64,000 nt of DNA from Stenogyne calaminthoides (lineage: Eukaryota > Streptophyta > Magnoliopsida > Lamiales > Lamiaceae). Positions 15,401 to 28,870 of this stretch are shown piece by piece. A program made the translations under genes and the position numbers. The number at the start of each line of letters is the position of its first letter. Position 1 is the first letter of the stretch. The notes under the pieces are model-generated. The model searched no databases. It saw nothing but the letters and a program-made list of their open reading frames with translations, and was not told the DNA's origin. The stretch lies in assembly GCA_037126765.1 (NCBI GenBank), contig JBBCBC010000007.1, positions 28,839,667-28,903,666 of the forward strand. Direction: 5' to 3'.

Positions 15401-16344
15401 CCGGATCCTCCATCCGACATCGCTCATCCTTTTTATCAAAATTACAAAAAGAACAAGCAAAACCCTACTACAAAGATCTATGAAAAAAAAAATGCCTATA
15501 TACACACTCATCATATTATCCGTTGGGAAAAAACGATTACAATATCACACGGGGTTGCGATAGAGAAAATATTATAATACTATCCCATGGGTAAGTTTTA
15601 GAGGGACGACGCAAGTCAGAAGACATGTAGAGGACTTCAAGAAGTTTCAAACATGGTTATAATAGGAAAAAAAGACACCCGAGTCAAAAAGTTATGGCCA
15701 AAAACAGCTTTTCACCATCCAATGGCCAAAACCCCAATCGCCGCTTTCCAGATCCTCCATCCGACATCGCTCATCCTTTTGATCAAAATTACAAAAAGAA
15801 CAAACAAAAACCCTACTACAGTGATCTATGAAAAAAAAATGCCTATACTACCCACTCATATTATCCGTTGGGAAAAACGATTACAATATCACACGAGGGT
15901 TGCGATAGAGAAAAATATTATAATACTATCCGGGGGGTCAAGTTTTAGAGGGACGGCGAAGTTTGAGACATGTAGAGGACTTCAAGACGTTTTCAAAACA
16001 TGGTTATAATAGGAAAATGGACACCCGAGTCAAAAGTTATGGCCAAAAAAAGTTTTCACCATCCAATGGCCAAAACCCCAATCGCCGTTTCCAGATCCTC
16101 CATCCGACATCGCTCATCCTTTTGATCAAAATTACAAAAAGAACAAGCAAAACCCTACTACAAAGATCTATGAAAAAAAAAAAATGCCTATACTACCCAC
16201 TCATATTATCCGTTGGGAAAAAACGATTACAATATCACACGAGGGTTGCGATAGAGAAAAATATTATAATACTATCCGGTGGGTAAGTTTTAGAGGGACG
16301 GCGAAGTTGTGAGACATGTAGAGGACTTCAAGACGTTTCAAAAC

Positions 16345-16646
16345 ATGGTTATAATAGGAAAACGGACACCCGAGTCAAAAGTTATGGCCAAAACAATTTT
16401 CACCATCCAATGGCCAAAACCCCAATCGCCGTTTCCAGATCCTCCATCCGACATCGCTCATCCTTTTGATCAAAATTACAAAAAGAACAAGAAAAACCCT
16501 ACTACAGTGATCTATGAAAAATGCATATACTACCCACTCATATTATCCGTTGGGAAAAACGATTACAATATCACACGAGGGTTGCGATAGAGAAAAATAT
16601 TATAATACTGTGAGACATGTAGAGGACTTCAAGACGTTTCCGAAAC
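16345..16646 (+). repeat. Short monomer, internal deletion of ~35 bp
   Basis: Distance between start motifs here is 302 bp instead of ~340. Most of the loss is one clean deletion: TATTATAATACT at ~16598-16609 runs straight into GTGAGACATGTAGAGG, removing the stretch that normally reads ATCCGGTGGGTCAG to GAAGC. The two sides share CT at the join, consistent with short-homology or slippage deletion. The remaining few bases are ordinary length variation. I saw no second copy of this deletion, so it is probably recent. Confidence 0.85.
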
Positions 16647-19600
16647 ATGGTTATAATAGGAAAACGGACACCCGAGTCAAAAGTTATGGCCAAAAATAGT
16701 TTTCACCATCCAATGGCCAAAACCCCAATCACCGTTTCCAGATCCTCCATCCGACATCGCTCATCCTTACGATCAAAACAACAACAAGAACAAGCAAAAC
16801 CCTACTATAGTGATCTATGAAAAAAAAAATGCCTATACTACCCACTCATATTATCCGTTGGGAAAAATGATTACAATATCACACGAGGGTTGCGATAGAG
16901 AAAAATATTATAATACTATCCGGTGGTTCAGTTTTAGAGAGACGGTTGAAGCTTTGAGACATGTAGAGGACTTCAAGACGTTTCGAAAACATGGTTATAA
17001 TAGGAAAATAGACACCCGAGTCAAAAGTTATGGCCAAAACAGTTTTCACCATCCAATGGCCAAAACCCCAATCACCGTTTCCAGATCCTCCATCCGACAT
17101 CGCTCATCCTTACGATCAAAATTACAACAAGAACAAGCAAAACCCTACTACAATGATCTATGAAAAAAAAATGCCTATACTACCCACTCATATTATCCGT
17201 TAGGGAAAAACTATTACAATATCACACGAGGGTTACGATAGAGAAACATATTACAATATTAACCAGTGGGTCAGTTTTAGAGGGACGGCGAAGCTTTGAG
17301 ACATGTAGAGGACTTCAAGACATTTTAGAAACATGGTTATAATAGGAAAACGGACACCCGAGTCAAAAGTTATGGCCAAAACAGTTTTCACCATCCAATG
17401 GCCAAAACCCCAATCGCCATTTCCAGATCCTCCATCCGACATCGCTCATCCTTTTGATCAAAATTACAAAAAGAACAAGCAAAACCCTACTACAGTGATC
17501 TAAGAAAAAAAAATGCCTATACTACCCACTCATATTATCCGTTGGGAAAAACGATTACAATATCACACGAGGGTTGCAATAGAGAAAAATATTATAATAC
17601 TATCCGGTGGGTAAGTTTTAAAGGGACGGCAAAAGCTGTGACACATGTAGAGGACTTCAAGACGTTTCCGAAACATGGTTATAATAGGAAAACAGACACC
17701 TGAGTCAAAAGTTATGGCCAAAACAGTTTCCACCATCCAATGGCCAAAACCCCAATCGCCGTTTCCAGATCCTCCATCCGACATCGCTCATCCTTTTGAT
17801 CAAAATTACAAAAAGAACAAGCAAAACCCTACTACAGTGATCTATGAAAAAAAAAATGCCTATACTACCCACTCATATTATCCGTTGGGAAAAAACGATT
17901 ACAATATCACACGAGGGTTGCGATAGAGAAAAATATTATAATACTATCCGGTGGGTCAGTTTTAGAGGGACGACGAAGCTGTGAGACATGTAGAGGACTT
18001 CAAGACATTTCCGAAACATGGTTATAATAGGAAAACGACACCCGAGTCAAAAGTTATGGCCAAAACAGTTTTCACCATCCAATGGCCAAAACCCCAATCG
18101 CCGTTTCCAGATCCTCCATCCGACATCGCCATCCTTGCGATCAAAATACAACAAGAACAAGCAAAACCCTACTACAATGATCTATGAAAAAAAAATCCCT
18201 ATACTACCCACTCATATTATCCGTTGGGAAAAACGATTACAATATCACACGAGGGTTGCGATAGAGAAAAATATTATAATACTATCCGGTGGGTCAATTT
18301 TTAGAGGGACGAGGTTTGAGACATGTAGAGGACTTCAAGATGTTTTTCCGAAACATGGTTATAATAGGAAAACGGACACCCGAGTCAAAAGTTATGGCCA
18401 AAACAATTTTCACCATCCAATGGCCAAAACCCCAATCGCCGTTTCCAGATCCTCCATCCAACATCGCTCATCCTTTTGATCAAAATTACAAAAAGAACAA
18501 GCAAAACCCTACTACAGTGATCTATGAAAAAAAATGTCTATACTACCCACTCATATTATCCGCTTGGGAAAAACGATTACAATATCACACGAGGGTTGTG
18601 ATAGAGAAAAAATATTATAATACTATCCGGTGGGTAAGTTTTAGAGGGACGGCGAAGTTGAGACATGTAAAGGACTTCAAGACGTTTTTAAAAACATGGT
18701 TATAATAGGAAAACGGACACCGAGTCAAAAGTTATGGCCAAAAAATTTTTTCACCATCCAATGGCCAAAACCCCAATCGCCGTTTCGGATCCTCCATCCG
18801 ACATCGCTCATCCTTTTGATCAAAATTACAAAAAGAACAAGCAAAACCCTACTACAAAGATCTATGAAAAAAAAAAAATGTCTATACTACCCACTCATAT
18901 TATCCGTTTGGGAAAAACGATTACAATATCACACGAGGGTTGCGATAGAGAAAAATATTATAATACTATCCGGTGGGTAAGTTTTAGAGGGACGGCGAAG
19001 CTGTGAGACATGTAGAGGACTTCAAGACGTTTCCGAAACATGGTTATAATAGGAAAAACGGACACTCGAGTCAAAAGTTATGGCCAAAACAATTTTCACC
19101 ATCCAATGGCCAAAACCCCAATCGCCGTTTCCAGATCCTCCATCCGACATCGCTCATCCTTTTGATCAAAATTACAAAAAGAACAAGCAAAACCCTACTA
19201 CAGTGATCTATGAAAAAAAAATGTCTATACTACCCACTCATATTATCCGTTGGGAAAAACGATTACAATATCACACGAGGGTTGTGATAGAGAAAAATAT
19301 TATAATACTATCCTGGTGGGTAAGTTTTAGAGGGACGGCGAAGCTGTGAGACATATAGAGGACTTCAAGACATTTCCGAAACATGGTTATAATAGGAAAA
19401 CGGACACTCGAGTCAAAAGTTATGGCCAAAACAATTTTCACCATCCAATGGCCAAAACCCCAATCGCCGTTTCCAGATCCTCCATCCGACATCGCTCATC
19501 CTTTTGATCAAAATTACAAAAGAACAAGCAAAAACCCTACTACAATGATCTATGAAAAAAAAAATGCCTATACTACCCACTCATATTATCCGTTGGGAAA

Positions 19601-21117
19601 AAACGATTACAATATCACACGAGGGTTGCGATAGAGAAAAAATATTATAATACTATCCCGTGGGTCGGTTTTTAGAGGGACGACGAAACTTTGAGACATG
19701 TAGAGGACTTCAAGACATTTTCAAAACATGGTTATAATAGGAAAACGGACACTTGAGTCAAAAGTTATGGCCAAAACAATTTTCACCATCCAATGGCCAA
19801 AACCCCAATCGCCGTTTCCAGATCCTCCATCCGACATCGCTCATCCTTTTGATCAAAATTACAAAAAGAACAAGCAAAACCTACTGCTACAAAGATCTAT
19901 GAAAAAAAAAATGCCTATACTACACACTCATATTATCAGTTGGGAAAAACGATTACAATATCCCACGAGGGTTGCGATAGAGAAAAATATTATAATACTA
20001 TCCCGTGGGTCAGTTTTAGAGGGACGACGAAACTTTGAGACATGTAGAGGACTTCAAGATATTTTCAAAACATGGTTATAATAGGAAAACGGACACTCGA
20101 GTCAAAAGTTATGGCCAAAACAGTTTTCACCATCCAATGGCCAAAACCCCAATCGCCGTTTCCAGATCCTCCATCCGACATCGCTCATCCTTTTGATCAA
20201 AATTACAAAAAGAAAGCAAGCAAAACCCTACTACAGTGATCTATGAAAAAAAAATGCCTATACTACCCACTCATATTATCCGTTGGGAAAAACGATTACA
20301 ATATCACACGAGGGTTGTGATAGAGAAAAATATTATAATACTATCCTGTGGGTAAGTTTTAGAGGGACGGCGAAGCTGTGAGACATATAGAGGACTTCAA
20401 GACATTTCCGAAACATGGTTATAATAGGAAAACGGACACTCGAGTCAAAAGTTATGGCCAAAACAATTTTCACCATCCAATGGCCAAAACCCCAATCACC
20501 GTTTCCAGATCCTCCATCCGACATCGCTCATCCTTACGATCAAAACAACAACAAGAACAAGCAAAAGCCTATTACAATGATCTATAAAAAAAAATGCCTA
20601 TACTACTCACTCATATTATAAGTTGGGAAAAACTATTACAATATCACACGACGGTTGCGATAGAGATAAATATTATAATATTATCTAGTGGGTCAGTTTT
20701 AGAGGGACGACGAAGCTTTGAGACATGTAGAGGACTTCAAAACTTTTTAGAAACATGGATATAATAGGAAAAGGGACACCCGAGTCAAAAGTTATGGCCA
20801 AAACAGTTTTCACCATCCAATGGCCAAAACCCCAATCGCCGTTTCCAGATCCTCCATCCGACATCGCTCATGCTTTTGATCAAAATTACAAAAAGAACAA
20901 GCAAAACCCTACTACAGTGATCTATGAAAAAAAAATGCATATACTACACACTCATATTATCCGTTGGGAAAAACGATTACAATATCACACGAGGGTTGCG
21001 ATAGAGAAAAATATTATAATACTATCCGGTGGGTCAGTTTTAGAGGGACTACGAAGTTGTGAGACATGTAGAGGACTTCAAGACATTTCTGAAACATGGT
21101 TATAATAGGAAAACGGA

Positions 21118-21480
21118 CACCCGAGTCAAAAGTTAAGGCCAAAACAGTTTTCACCATCCAATGGCCAAAACCAAAATCGCCGTTTCCAGATCCTCCATCC
21201 GACATCGCTCATCCTTTTGATAAAAATTACAAAAAAGAACAAGTAAAACCCTACTACAGTGATCTATGAAAAAAAATGTCTATACTACCCACTTATATTA
21301 TCCGTTGGTAAAAACGATTACAATATCACACGAGGATTGTGATAGAGAAAAATATTACAATACTATCCGGTGGGTAAGTTTTAGATGGATGGCGAAGCGG
21401 TGAGACATTTAGAGGACTTCAAGACGTTTCAGAAACATGGTTATAATAGGAAAATGGATACCCGAATCAAAAGTTATGTC
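21118..21480 (+). repeat. Duplicated monomer, partner 23160-23520
   Basis: This monomer matches 23160-23520 at an offset of 2041 bp (6 monomers). Shared changes are AACCAAAATCGCC, GATAAAAATTAC, AACAAGTAAAACCC, CCACTTATATTATCC, TTGGTAAAAACG, CGAGGATTGTGATAG, GATGGATGGCGAAGCGG, GACATTTAGAGG and GGATACCCGAATC. After this the copies part company: here TATGTCC with a canonical continuation, there TATGGCC leading into a Q monomer. A recombination breakpoint therefore lies near 21480 or 23520. Confidence 0.8.
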
Positions 21481-21639
21481 CAAAACAGTTTTCACCATCC
21501 AATGGCCAAAACCCCAATCGCCGTTTCTAGATCCTCCATCCGACATCGCTCATCCTTTTGATCAAAATTACAAAAAGAACAAGCAAAACCCTGCTACAGT
21601 GATCTAAGAAAAAAAATGCCTATACTACACACTCATATT

Positions 21640-22720
21640 ATCCGTTGGGAAAAACGATTACAATATCACACGAGGGTTGCGGTAGAGAAAAATATTATAA
21701 TACTATCCGGTGGGTAAGTTCTAAAGGGACGGCGAAGCTGTGACACATGTAGAGGACTTCAAGAAGTTACTGAAACATGGTTATAATAGGAATACAGACA
21801 CCTGAATCAAAAGTTATGGCCAAAACAGTTTCCACAATCCAATGGCCAAAACCCCAATCGCCGTTTCCAGATCCTCCATCTGACATCGCTCATGCTTTTG
21901 ATCAAAATTACAAAAAGAACATGCAAAACCCTACTACAGTGATCTATGAAAAAAAAATGCCTATACTACACACTCATATTATCCGTTGGGAAAAAGATTA
22001 CAATATAACACTAGGGTTGCCATAGAGAAAAATATTATAATACTATCCGGTGGGTAAGTTTTAAAGGGACGGCGAAGCTGTAACACATGTAGAGGACTTC
22101 AAGAAGTTTCTGAAACATGGTTATAATAGGAAAACAAACACCTGAGTCAAAAGTTATGGCCAAAACAGTTTCCACCATCCAATGGCCAAAACCCCAATCG
22201 CCGTTTCCAGATCCTCCATCCGACATCGCTCATCCTCTTGATAAAAATTACAAAAAGAACAAGCAAAACCCTACTACAGGATCTATGATAAATAAATGCC
22301 TATACTACCCACTGATATTATCCGTTGGGAAAAACGATTACAATATCACACGAGGGTTGCGATAGAGAAAAATATTATAATACTATCCGGTGGGTCAGTT
22401 TTAGAGGGACTACGAAGTTGTGAGACATGTAGTGGACTTCAAGACATTTCTGAAACATGGTTATAATAGGAAAACGGACACCCGAGTCAAAAGTTAAGGC
22501 CAAAACAGTTTTCACCATCCAATGGCCAAAACCCTAATCACCGTTTCCAGATCCTCCATCCGACATCACTCATCCTTTTGATCAAAATTGCAAAAAGAAC
22601 AAGCAAAACCCTACTAAAGTGATCTATGAAAAAAAAATGTCTATACTACCCACTTATATTATCCGTTGGTAAAAACGATTAAAATATCACACGAGGATTG
22701 TGATAGAGAAAAATATTATA
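21640..22720 (+). repeat. Segmental duplication, partner 27780-28870
   Basis: About three monomers match 27780-28870 at a constant offset of 6145 bp (start motif 22117 against 28262). Shared rare states in order are TTGCGGTAGAG, a GGAATAC start, AACATGC, GTAACACATG, the GS run, TTAAGGCC, AACCCTAATC and AAATTGCAAAAAG. Copies differ by scattered single changes, such as GATAAAAATT against GATCAAAATT and ATCACCG against ATCGCCG. The offset equals 18 monomers. Confidence 0.8.
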
Positions 22721-23478
22721 ATACTATCCGGTGGGTAAGTTTTAAAGGGACGGCGAAGCTGTAACACATGTAGAGGACTTCAAGAAGTTTCCGAAACATG
22801 GTTATAATAGGAAAACAGACACCTGAGTCAAAAGTTATGGCCAAAACAGTTTCCACCATCAAATGGCCAAAACCCCAATCGCCGTTTCCAGATCCTCCAT
22901 CCGACATCGCTCATCTTCTTGATCAAAATTACAAAAAGAACAAGCAAAACCCTACTACAGGATCTATGATAAATAAATGCCTATACTACCCACTGATATT
23001 ATCCGTTGGGAAAAACGATTACAATATCACACGAGGGTTGCGATAGAGAAAAATATTATAATACTATCCGGTGGGTCAGTTTTAGAGGGACGGCGAAGTT
23101 GTGAGACTTGTAGAGGACTTCAAGACATTTCTGAAACATGGTTATAATAGGAAAACGGACACCCGAGTCAAAAGTTAAGGCCAAAACAGTTTTCACCATC
23201 CAATGGCCAAAACCAAAATCGCCGTTTCCAGATCCTCCATCCGACATCGCTCATCCTTTTGATAAAAATTACAAAAAAGAACAAGTAAAACCCTACTACA
23301 GTGATCTATGAAAAAAAATGTCTATACTACCCACTTATATTATCCGTTGGTAAAAACGATTACAATATCACACGAGGATTGTGATAGAGAAAAATATTAT
23401 AATACTATCCGGTGGGTAAGTTTTAGATGGATGGCGAAGCGGTGAGACATTTAGAGGACTTCAAGACGTTTCAGAAAC

Positions 23479-24840
23479 ATGGTTATAATAGGAAAATGGA
23501 TACCCGAATCAAAAGTTATGGCCAAAACAATTTTCACCATCCAATGGCCAAAACCCCAATCACCGTTTCCAGATCCTCCATCCGACATCGCTCATCCTTA
23601 CGATCAAAACAACAACAAGAACAAGCAAAAGCCTATTACAATGATCTATAAAAAAAATGCCTATACTACTCACTCATATTATAAGTTGGGAAAAACTATT
23701 ACAATATCACACGACGGTTGCGATAGAGATAAAGATTATAATATTATCTAGTGGGTCAGTTTTAGAGGGACGACGAAGCTTTTAGACATGTAGAGGACTT
23801 CAAGACATTTTAGAAACATGGATATAATAGGAAAAGGGACACCCGAGTCAAAAGTTATGGCCAAAACAGTTTTCACCATCCAATGGCCAAAACCCCAATC
23901 GCCGTTTCCAGATCCTCCATCCGACATCGCTCATCCTTTTGATCAAAATTACAAAAAGAACAAGCAAATCCCTGCTACAGTGATCTAAGAAAAAAAATGC
24001 CTATACTACACACTCATATTATCCGTTGGGAAAAACGATTACAATATCACACGAGGGTTGCGGTAGAGAAAAATATTATAATACTATCCGGTGGGTAAGT
24101 TTTGAAGGGACGGCGAAGCTGTGACACATGTAGAGGACTTCAAGAAGTTACTGAAACATGGTTATAATAGGAATACGGACACCTGAGTCAAAAGTTATGG
24201 CCAAAACAGTTTCCACCATCCAATGGCCAAAACCCCAATTGCCGTTTCCAGATCCTCCATCCGACATCGCTCATGCTTTTGATCAAAATTACAAAAAGAA
24301 CATGCAAAACCCTACTACAGTGATCTATGAAAAAAAAATGCCTATACTACACACTCATATTATCCGTTGGGAAAAACGATTACAATATCACACGAGGGTT
24401 GCGATAGAGAAAAATATTATAATACTATCCGGTGGGTAAGTTTTTAAAGGGATTTGAAGGTTATAACACATGTAGAGGACTTCAAGAAGTTTCCAAACAT
24501 GGTTATAATAGGAAAACGGACACACCGAATCAAAAGTTATGGCCAAAAAAGGTTTCAACCATCCAATGGACAAAACCCCAATCGCCGCTTTCCAGATCCT
24601 CCATCCGACATCGCCATCCTCTTGATCAAAATTACAAAAAGAACAAGCAAAACCCTACTACAGGATCTATGATAAATAAATGCCTATACTACCCACTGAT
24701 ATTATCCGTTGGGAAAAACGATTACAATATAACACGAGGATTGTGATAGAGAAAAATATTAAAATACTATCCGGTGGGTAAGTTTTAGATGGATGGCGAA
24801 GCGGTGAGACATTTAGAGGACTTCAAGACGTTTCAGAAAC
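23479..24840 (+). repeat. Four-monomer higher-order unit Q-D-GI-GS, copy A
   Basis: Four consecutive monomers start at 23479, 23819, 24158 and 24499, and a new Q starts at 24841. The higher-order period is therefore 1362 bp. D here keeps AAAAGGGACACCC and ends CCTGCTACAGTGATCTAAG. GI keeps GGAATACGGACACCTGAG and AACATGCAAAACCC. GS keeps the ATGATAAATAAATGCC run. The immediate neighbour (copy B) begins with the same subtype, so the two units are in tandem. Confidence 0.8.
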
Positions 24841-26221
24841 ATGGTTATAATAGGAAAATGGATACCCGAGTCAAAAGTTATGTCCAAAACAGTTTTCACC
24901 ATCCAATGGCCAAAACCCCAATCGCCGTTTCCAGATCCTCCATCCGACATCGCTCATCCTTACGATCAAATCAACAACAAGAACAAGCAAAAGCCTATTA
25001 CAATGATCTATAAAAAATATGCCAATACTACTCACTCATATTATAAGTTGGGAAAAAACTATTACAATATCACACGACGGCGACGGTTGCGATAGAGAAA
25101 ATATTATAATATTATCTAGTGGGTCAGTTTTTAGAGGGACGACGAAGCTTTTAGACATGTAGAGGACTTCAAAGACATTTTAGAAACATGGATATAATAG
25201 GAAAAACGGACACCCGAGTCAAAAGTTATGGCCAAAACAGTTTTTCACCATCCAATGGCCAAAACCCCAATCGCCGCTTTCCAGATCCTCCATCCGACAT
25301 CGCCATCCTTTTGATCAAAATTACAAAAAGAACAAGCAAAACCCTACTACAAAGATCTAAGAAAAAAAAAATGCCTATACTACCCACTCATATTATCCGC
25401 GTTGGGAAAAACGATTACAATATCACACGAGGGTTGCGATAGAGAAAAATATTATAATACTATCCGGTGGGTAAGTTTTAAAGGGAGATGACGAAGATTT
25501 GAGACACATGTAGAGGACTTCAAGAAGTTTTGAAACATGGTTATAATAGGAAAACGGACACCGAAAGTCAAAAGTTATGGCCAAAAATTTTTCACCATCC
25601 AATGGCCAAAACCCCAATTCCCGCTTTTCGGAAACTCCATCCGACATCGCTCATCCTTTTGATCAAAATTACAACAAGAACATGCAAAACCCTACTACAA
25701 AGGATCTATGAAAAAAAATGCCTATACTACACACTCATATTATCCGTTGGGAAAAAAACGATTACAATATCACACGAGGGTTGCGATAGAGAAAAATATT
25801 ATAATTCTATCCGGTGGGTAAGTTTTAAAGGGACGACGAAGCTGTAACACATGTAGAGGACTTCAAGAAGTTTCCGAAACATGGTTATAATAGGAAAACA
25901 GACACTGAAATAAAAGTTATGGCCAAAAACAGGTTTCACCATCCAATGGCCAAAACCCCAATCGACGTTTCCAGATCCTCCATCCACATCGCCATCCTCT
26001 TGATCAAAATTACAAAAAAGAACAAGCAAAACCCTACTACAGGATCTATGATAAATAAATGCCTATACTACCCACTCATATTATCCGTTGGGAAAAAAAC
26101 GATTACAATATCACACGAGGGTTGCGATAGAGAAAAATATTATAATACTATCCGGTGGGTCAGTTTTAGAGGGACGACGAAGATGTGAGACATGTAGAGG
26201 ACTTCAAGACATTTCCGAAAC
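24841..26221 (+). repeat. Four-monomer higher-order unit Q-D-GI-GS, copy B
   Basis: Monomers start at 24841 (Q), 25188 (D), 25537 (GI-like, identified by the ACACATG, AAGAACATGC and ACACACTC states) and 25881 (GS). The unit is ~1381 bp, slightly long because it carries many small insertions. One is a tandem CGACGG pair at 25075-25086. Linked changes such as CGCTTTCC and CATCGCCATCC occur in it, matching the state that dominates 29.9-44 kb. Subtype order agrees with copy A. Confidence 0.7.
25075..25086 (+). repeat. Six-base tandem duplication CGACGG x2
   Basis: The Q-subtype motif CACGACGGTTGCG is expanded here to CACGACGGCGACGGTTGCG by a 6-bp tandem copy. Other Q monomers (4733, 20415, 23479) have a single CGACGG, so this is a private slippage event. 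Confidence 0.85.
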
Positions 26222-27242
26222 ATGGTTATAATAGGAAAACGGACACCCGAGTCAAAAGTTAAGGCCAAAACAGTTTTCACCATCCAATGGCCGAAACCCC
26301 AATCGCCGTTTCCAGATCCTCCATCCGACATCGCTCATCCTTTTGATCAAAATTACAAAAAAGAACAAGCAAAACCCTACTACAGGATCTATGATAAATA
26401 AATGCCTATATTATCCACTGATATTATCCGTTTGGAAAAACGATTAAAATATCACACGAGGGTTGCGATAGAGAAAAATATTATAAAACTATCCGGTGGG
26501 TCAGTTTTAGAGGGACGACGAAGTTGTGAGACATGTATAGGACTTCAAGACATTTCTGAAACATGGTTATAATAGGAAAACGGACACCCGAGTCAAAAGT
26601 TAAGGCCAAAACAGTTTTCACCATCCAATGGCCAAAACCCCAATCGCCGTTTCCAGATCCTCCATCCGACATCGCTCATCTTTTGATCAAAATTACAAAA
26701 AGAACAAGCAAAACCCTACTACAGTGATCTATGAAAAAAAAATGTCTATACTACCCACTTATATTATCCGTTGGTAAAAACGATTACAATATCACACGAG
26801 GATTGTGATAGAGAAAAATATTATAATACTATCCGGTGGGTAAGTTTTAGAGGGACGGCGAAGCGCTGAAACATGTAGAGGACTTCAAGACGTTTCAGAA
26901 ACATGGTTATAATAGGAAAACGGATACCCGAGTCAAAAGTTATGTCCAAAACAGTTTTCACCATCCAATGGCCAAAACCCCAATCGCCGTTTCCGAATCC
27001 TCCATCCGACATCGCTCATCCTTTTGATCAAAATTACAAAAAGAACAAGAAAAATCCTACTACAGTGATCTATGAAAAAAAATACCTATACTACCCACTC
27101 ATATTATCCGTTGGGAAAAACGATTACAATATCACACGAGGGTTGCGATAGAGAAAAATATTATAATACTATCCTGTAGGTAAGTTTTAGAGGGATGGCG
27201 AAGCTGTGAGACATGTATAGGACTTCAAGTCATTTCCGAAAC

Positions 27243-28601
27243 ATGGTTATAATAGGAAAACGGACACCCGAGTCAAAAGTTATGGCCTAAACAGTTTTCA
27301 CCATCCAATGGCCAAAACCAAAATCGCCGTTTCCAGATCCTCCATCCGACATCGCTCATCCTTTTGATCAAAATTACAACAAGAACAAGCAAAAGCCTAT
27401 TACAATGATCTATAAAAAAAATGCCTAAACTACTCACTCATATTATAAGTTGGGAAAAACTATTACAATATCACACGACGGTTGCGATAGAGATAAATAT
27501 TATAATATTATCTAGTGGGTCAGTTTTAGAGGGACGACGAAGCTTTGAGACATGTAGAGGACTTCGAGACATTTTAGAAACATGGATATAATAGGAAAAC
27601 GGACACCCGAGTCAAAAGTTATGGCCAAAACAGTTTTCACCATCCAATGGCCAAATCCCCAATCACCGTTTCCAGATCCTCCATCCGACATCGCTCATCC
27701 TTTTGATCAAAATTACAAAAAGAACAAGCAAAACCCTACTACAGTGATCTAAGAAAAAAAATGCCTATACTACACACTCATATTATCCGTTGGGAAAAAC
27801 GATTACAATATCACACGAGGGTTGCGGTAGAGAAAAATATTATAATACTATCCGGTGGGTAAGTTTTAAAGGGACGGCGAAGCTGTGACACATGTAGAGG
27901 ACTTCAAGAAGTTACCAAAACATGGTTATAATAGGAATACGGACACCTGAGTCAAAAGTTATGGCCAAAACAGTTTCCACCATCCAATGGCCAAAACCCC
28001 AATCGCCGTTTCCAGATCCTCCATCCGACATCGCTCATGCTTTTTATCAAAATTACAAAAAGAACATGCAAAACCCTACTACAGTGATCTATGAAAAAAA
28101 AATGCCTAAATACACACTCATATTATCCGTTGGGAAAAACGATTACAATATCACACGAGGGTTGCGATAGAGAAAAATATTATAATACTATCCGGTGAGT
28201 AAGTTTTAAAGGGACGGCGAAGCTGTAACACATGTAGAGGACTTCAAGAAGTTTCTGAAAAATGGTTATAATAGGAAAGCAGACACCTGAGTCAAAATTT
28301 ATGGCCAAAACAGTTTCCACCATCCAATGGCCAAAACCCCAATCGCCGTTTCCAGATCCTCCATCCGACATCGCTCATCCTCTTGATCAAAATTACAAAA
28401 AGAACAAGCAAAACCCTACTACAGGATCTATGATAAATAAATGCCTATACTACCCACTGATATTATCCGTTGGGAAAAACGATTACAATATCACACGAGG
28501 GTTGCGATAGAGAAAAATATTATAATACTATCCGGTGGGTCAGTTTTAGAGGGACGGCGAAGTTGTGAGACATGTAGAGGACTTCAAGACATTTCTGAAA
28601 C
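27243..28601 (+). repeat. Four-monomer higher-order unit Q-D-GI-GS, copy C
   Basis: Monomers start at 27243 (partial Q: AAAGCCTATTACAATG, TATTATAAG and CACGACGG are present but CTTTTGATC replaces CTTACGATC), 27582 (D), 27922 (GI) and 28262 (GS). The unit length is 1359 bp. The 5' part of its first monomer carries GGCCTAAACAG, a state of another subtype, so that monomer looks like a Q/other recombinant. Confidence 0.75.
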
Positions 28602-28870
28602 ATGGTTATAATAGGAAAACGGACACCCGAGTCAAAAGTTAAGGCCAAAACAGTTTTCACCATCCAATGGCCAAAACCCTAATCGCCGTTTCCAGATCCT
28701 CCATCCGACATCGCTCATCGTTTTGATCAAAATTGCAAAAAGAACAAGCAAAACCCTACTACAGTGTTCTATGAAAAAAAAATGTCTATACTACCCACTT
28801 ATATTATCCGTTGGTAAAAACGATTACAATATCACACGAGGATTGTGATAGAGAAAAATATTATAATACT
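27780..28870 (+). repeat. Segmental duplication, partner 21640-22720
   Basis: This is the second copy of the 18-monomer-offset pair. Private changes include CCTAAATACACACTC, GGTGAGTAAG, AAAAATGGTTATAATAGG and AAAATTTATGG. It overlaps the GI and GS part of higher-order unit C, so the duplication moved part of a higher-order unit together with its AAGG neighbour. Confidence 0.8.
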
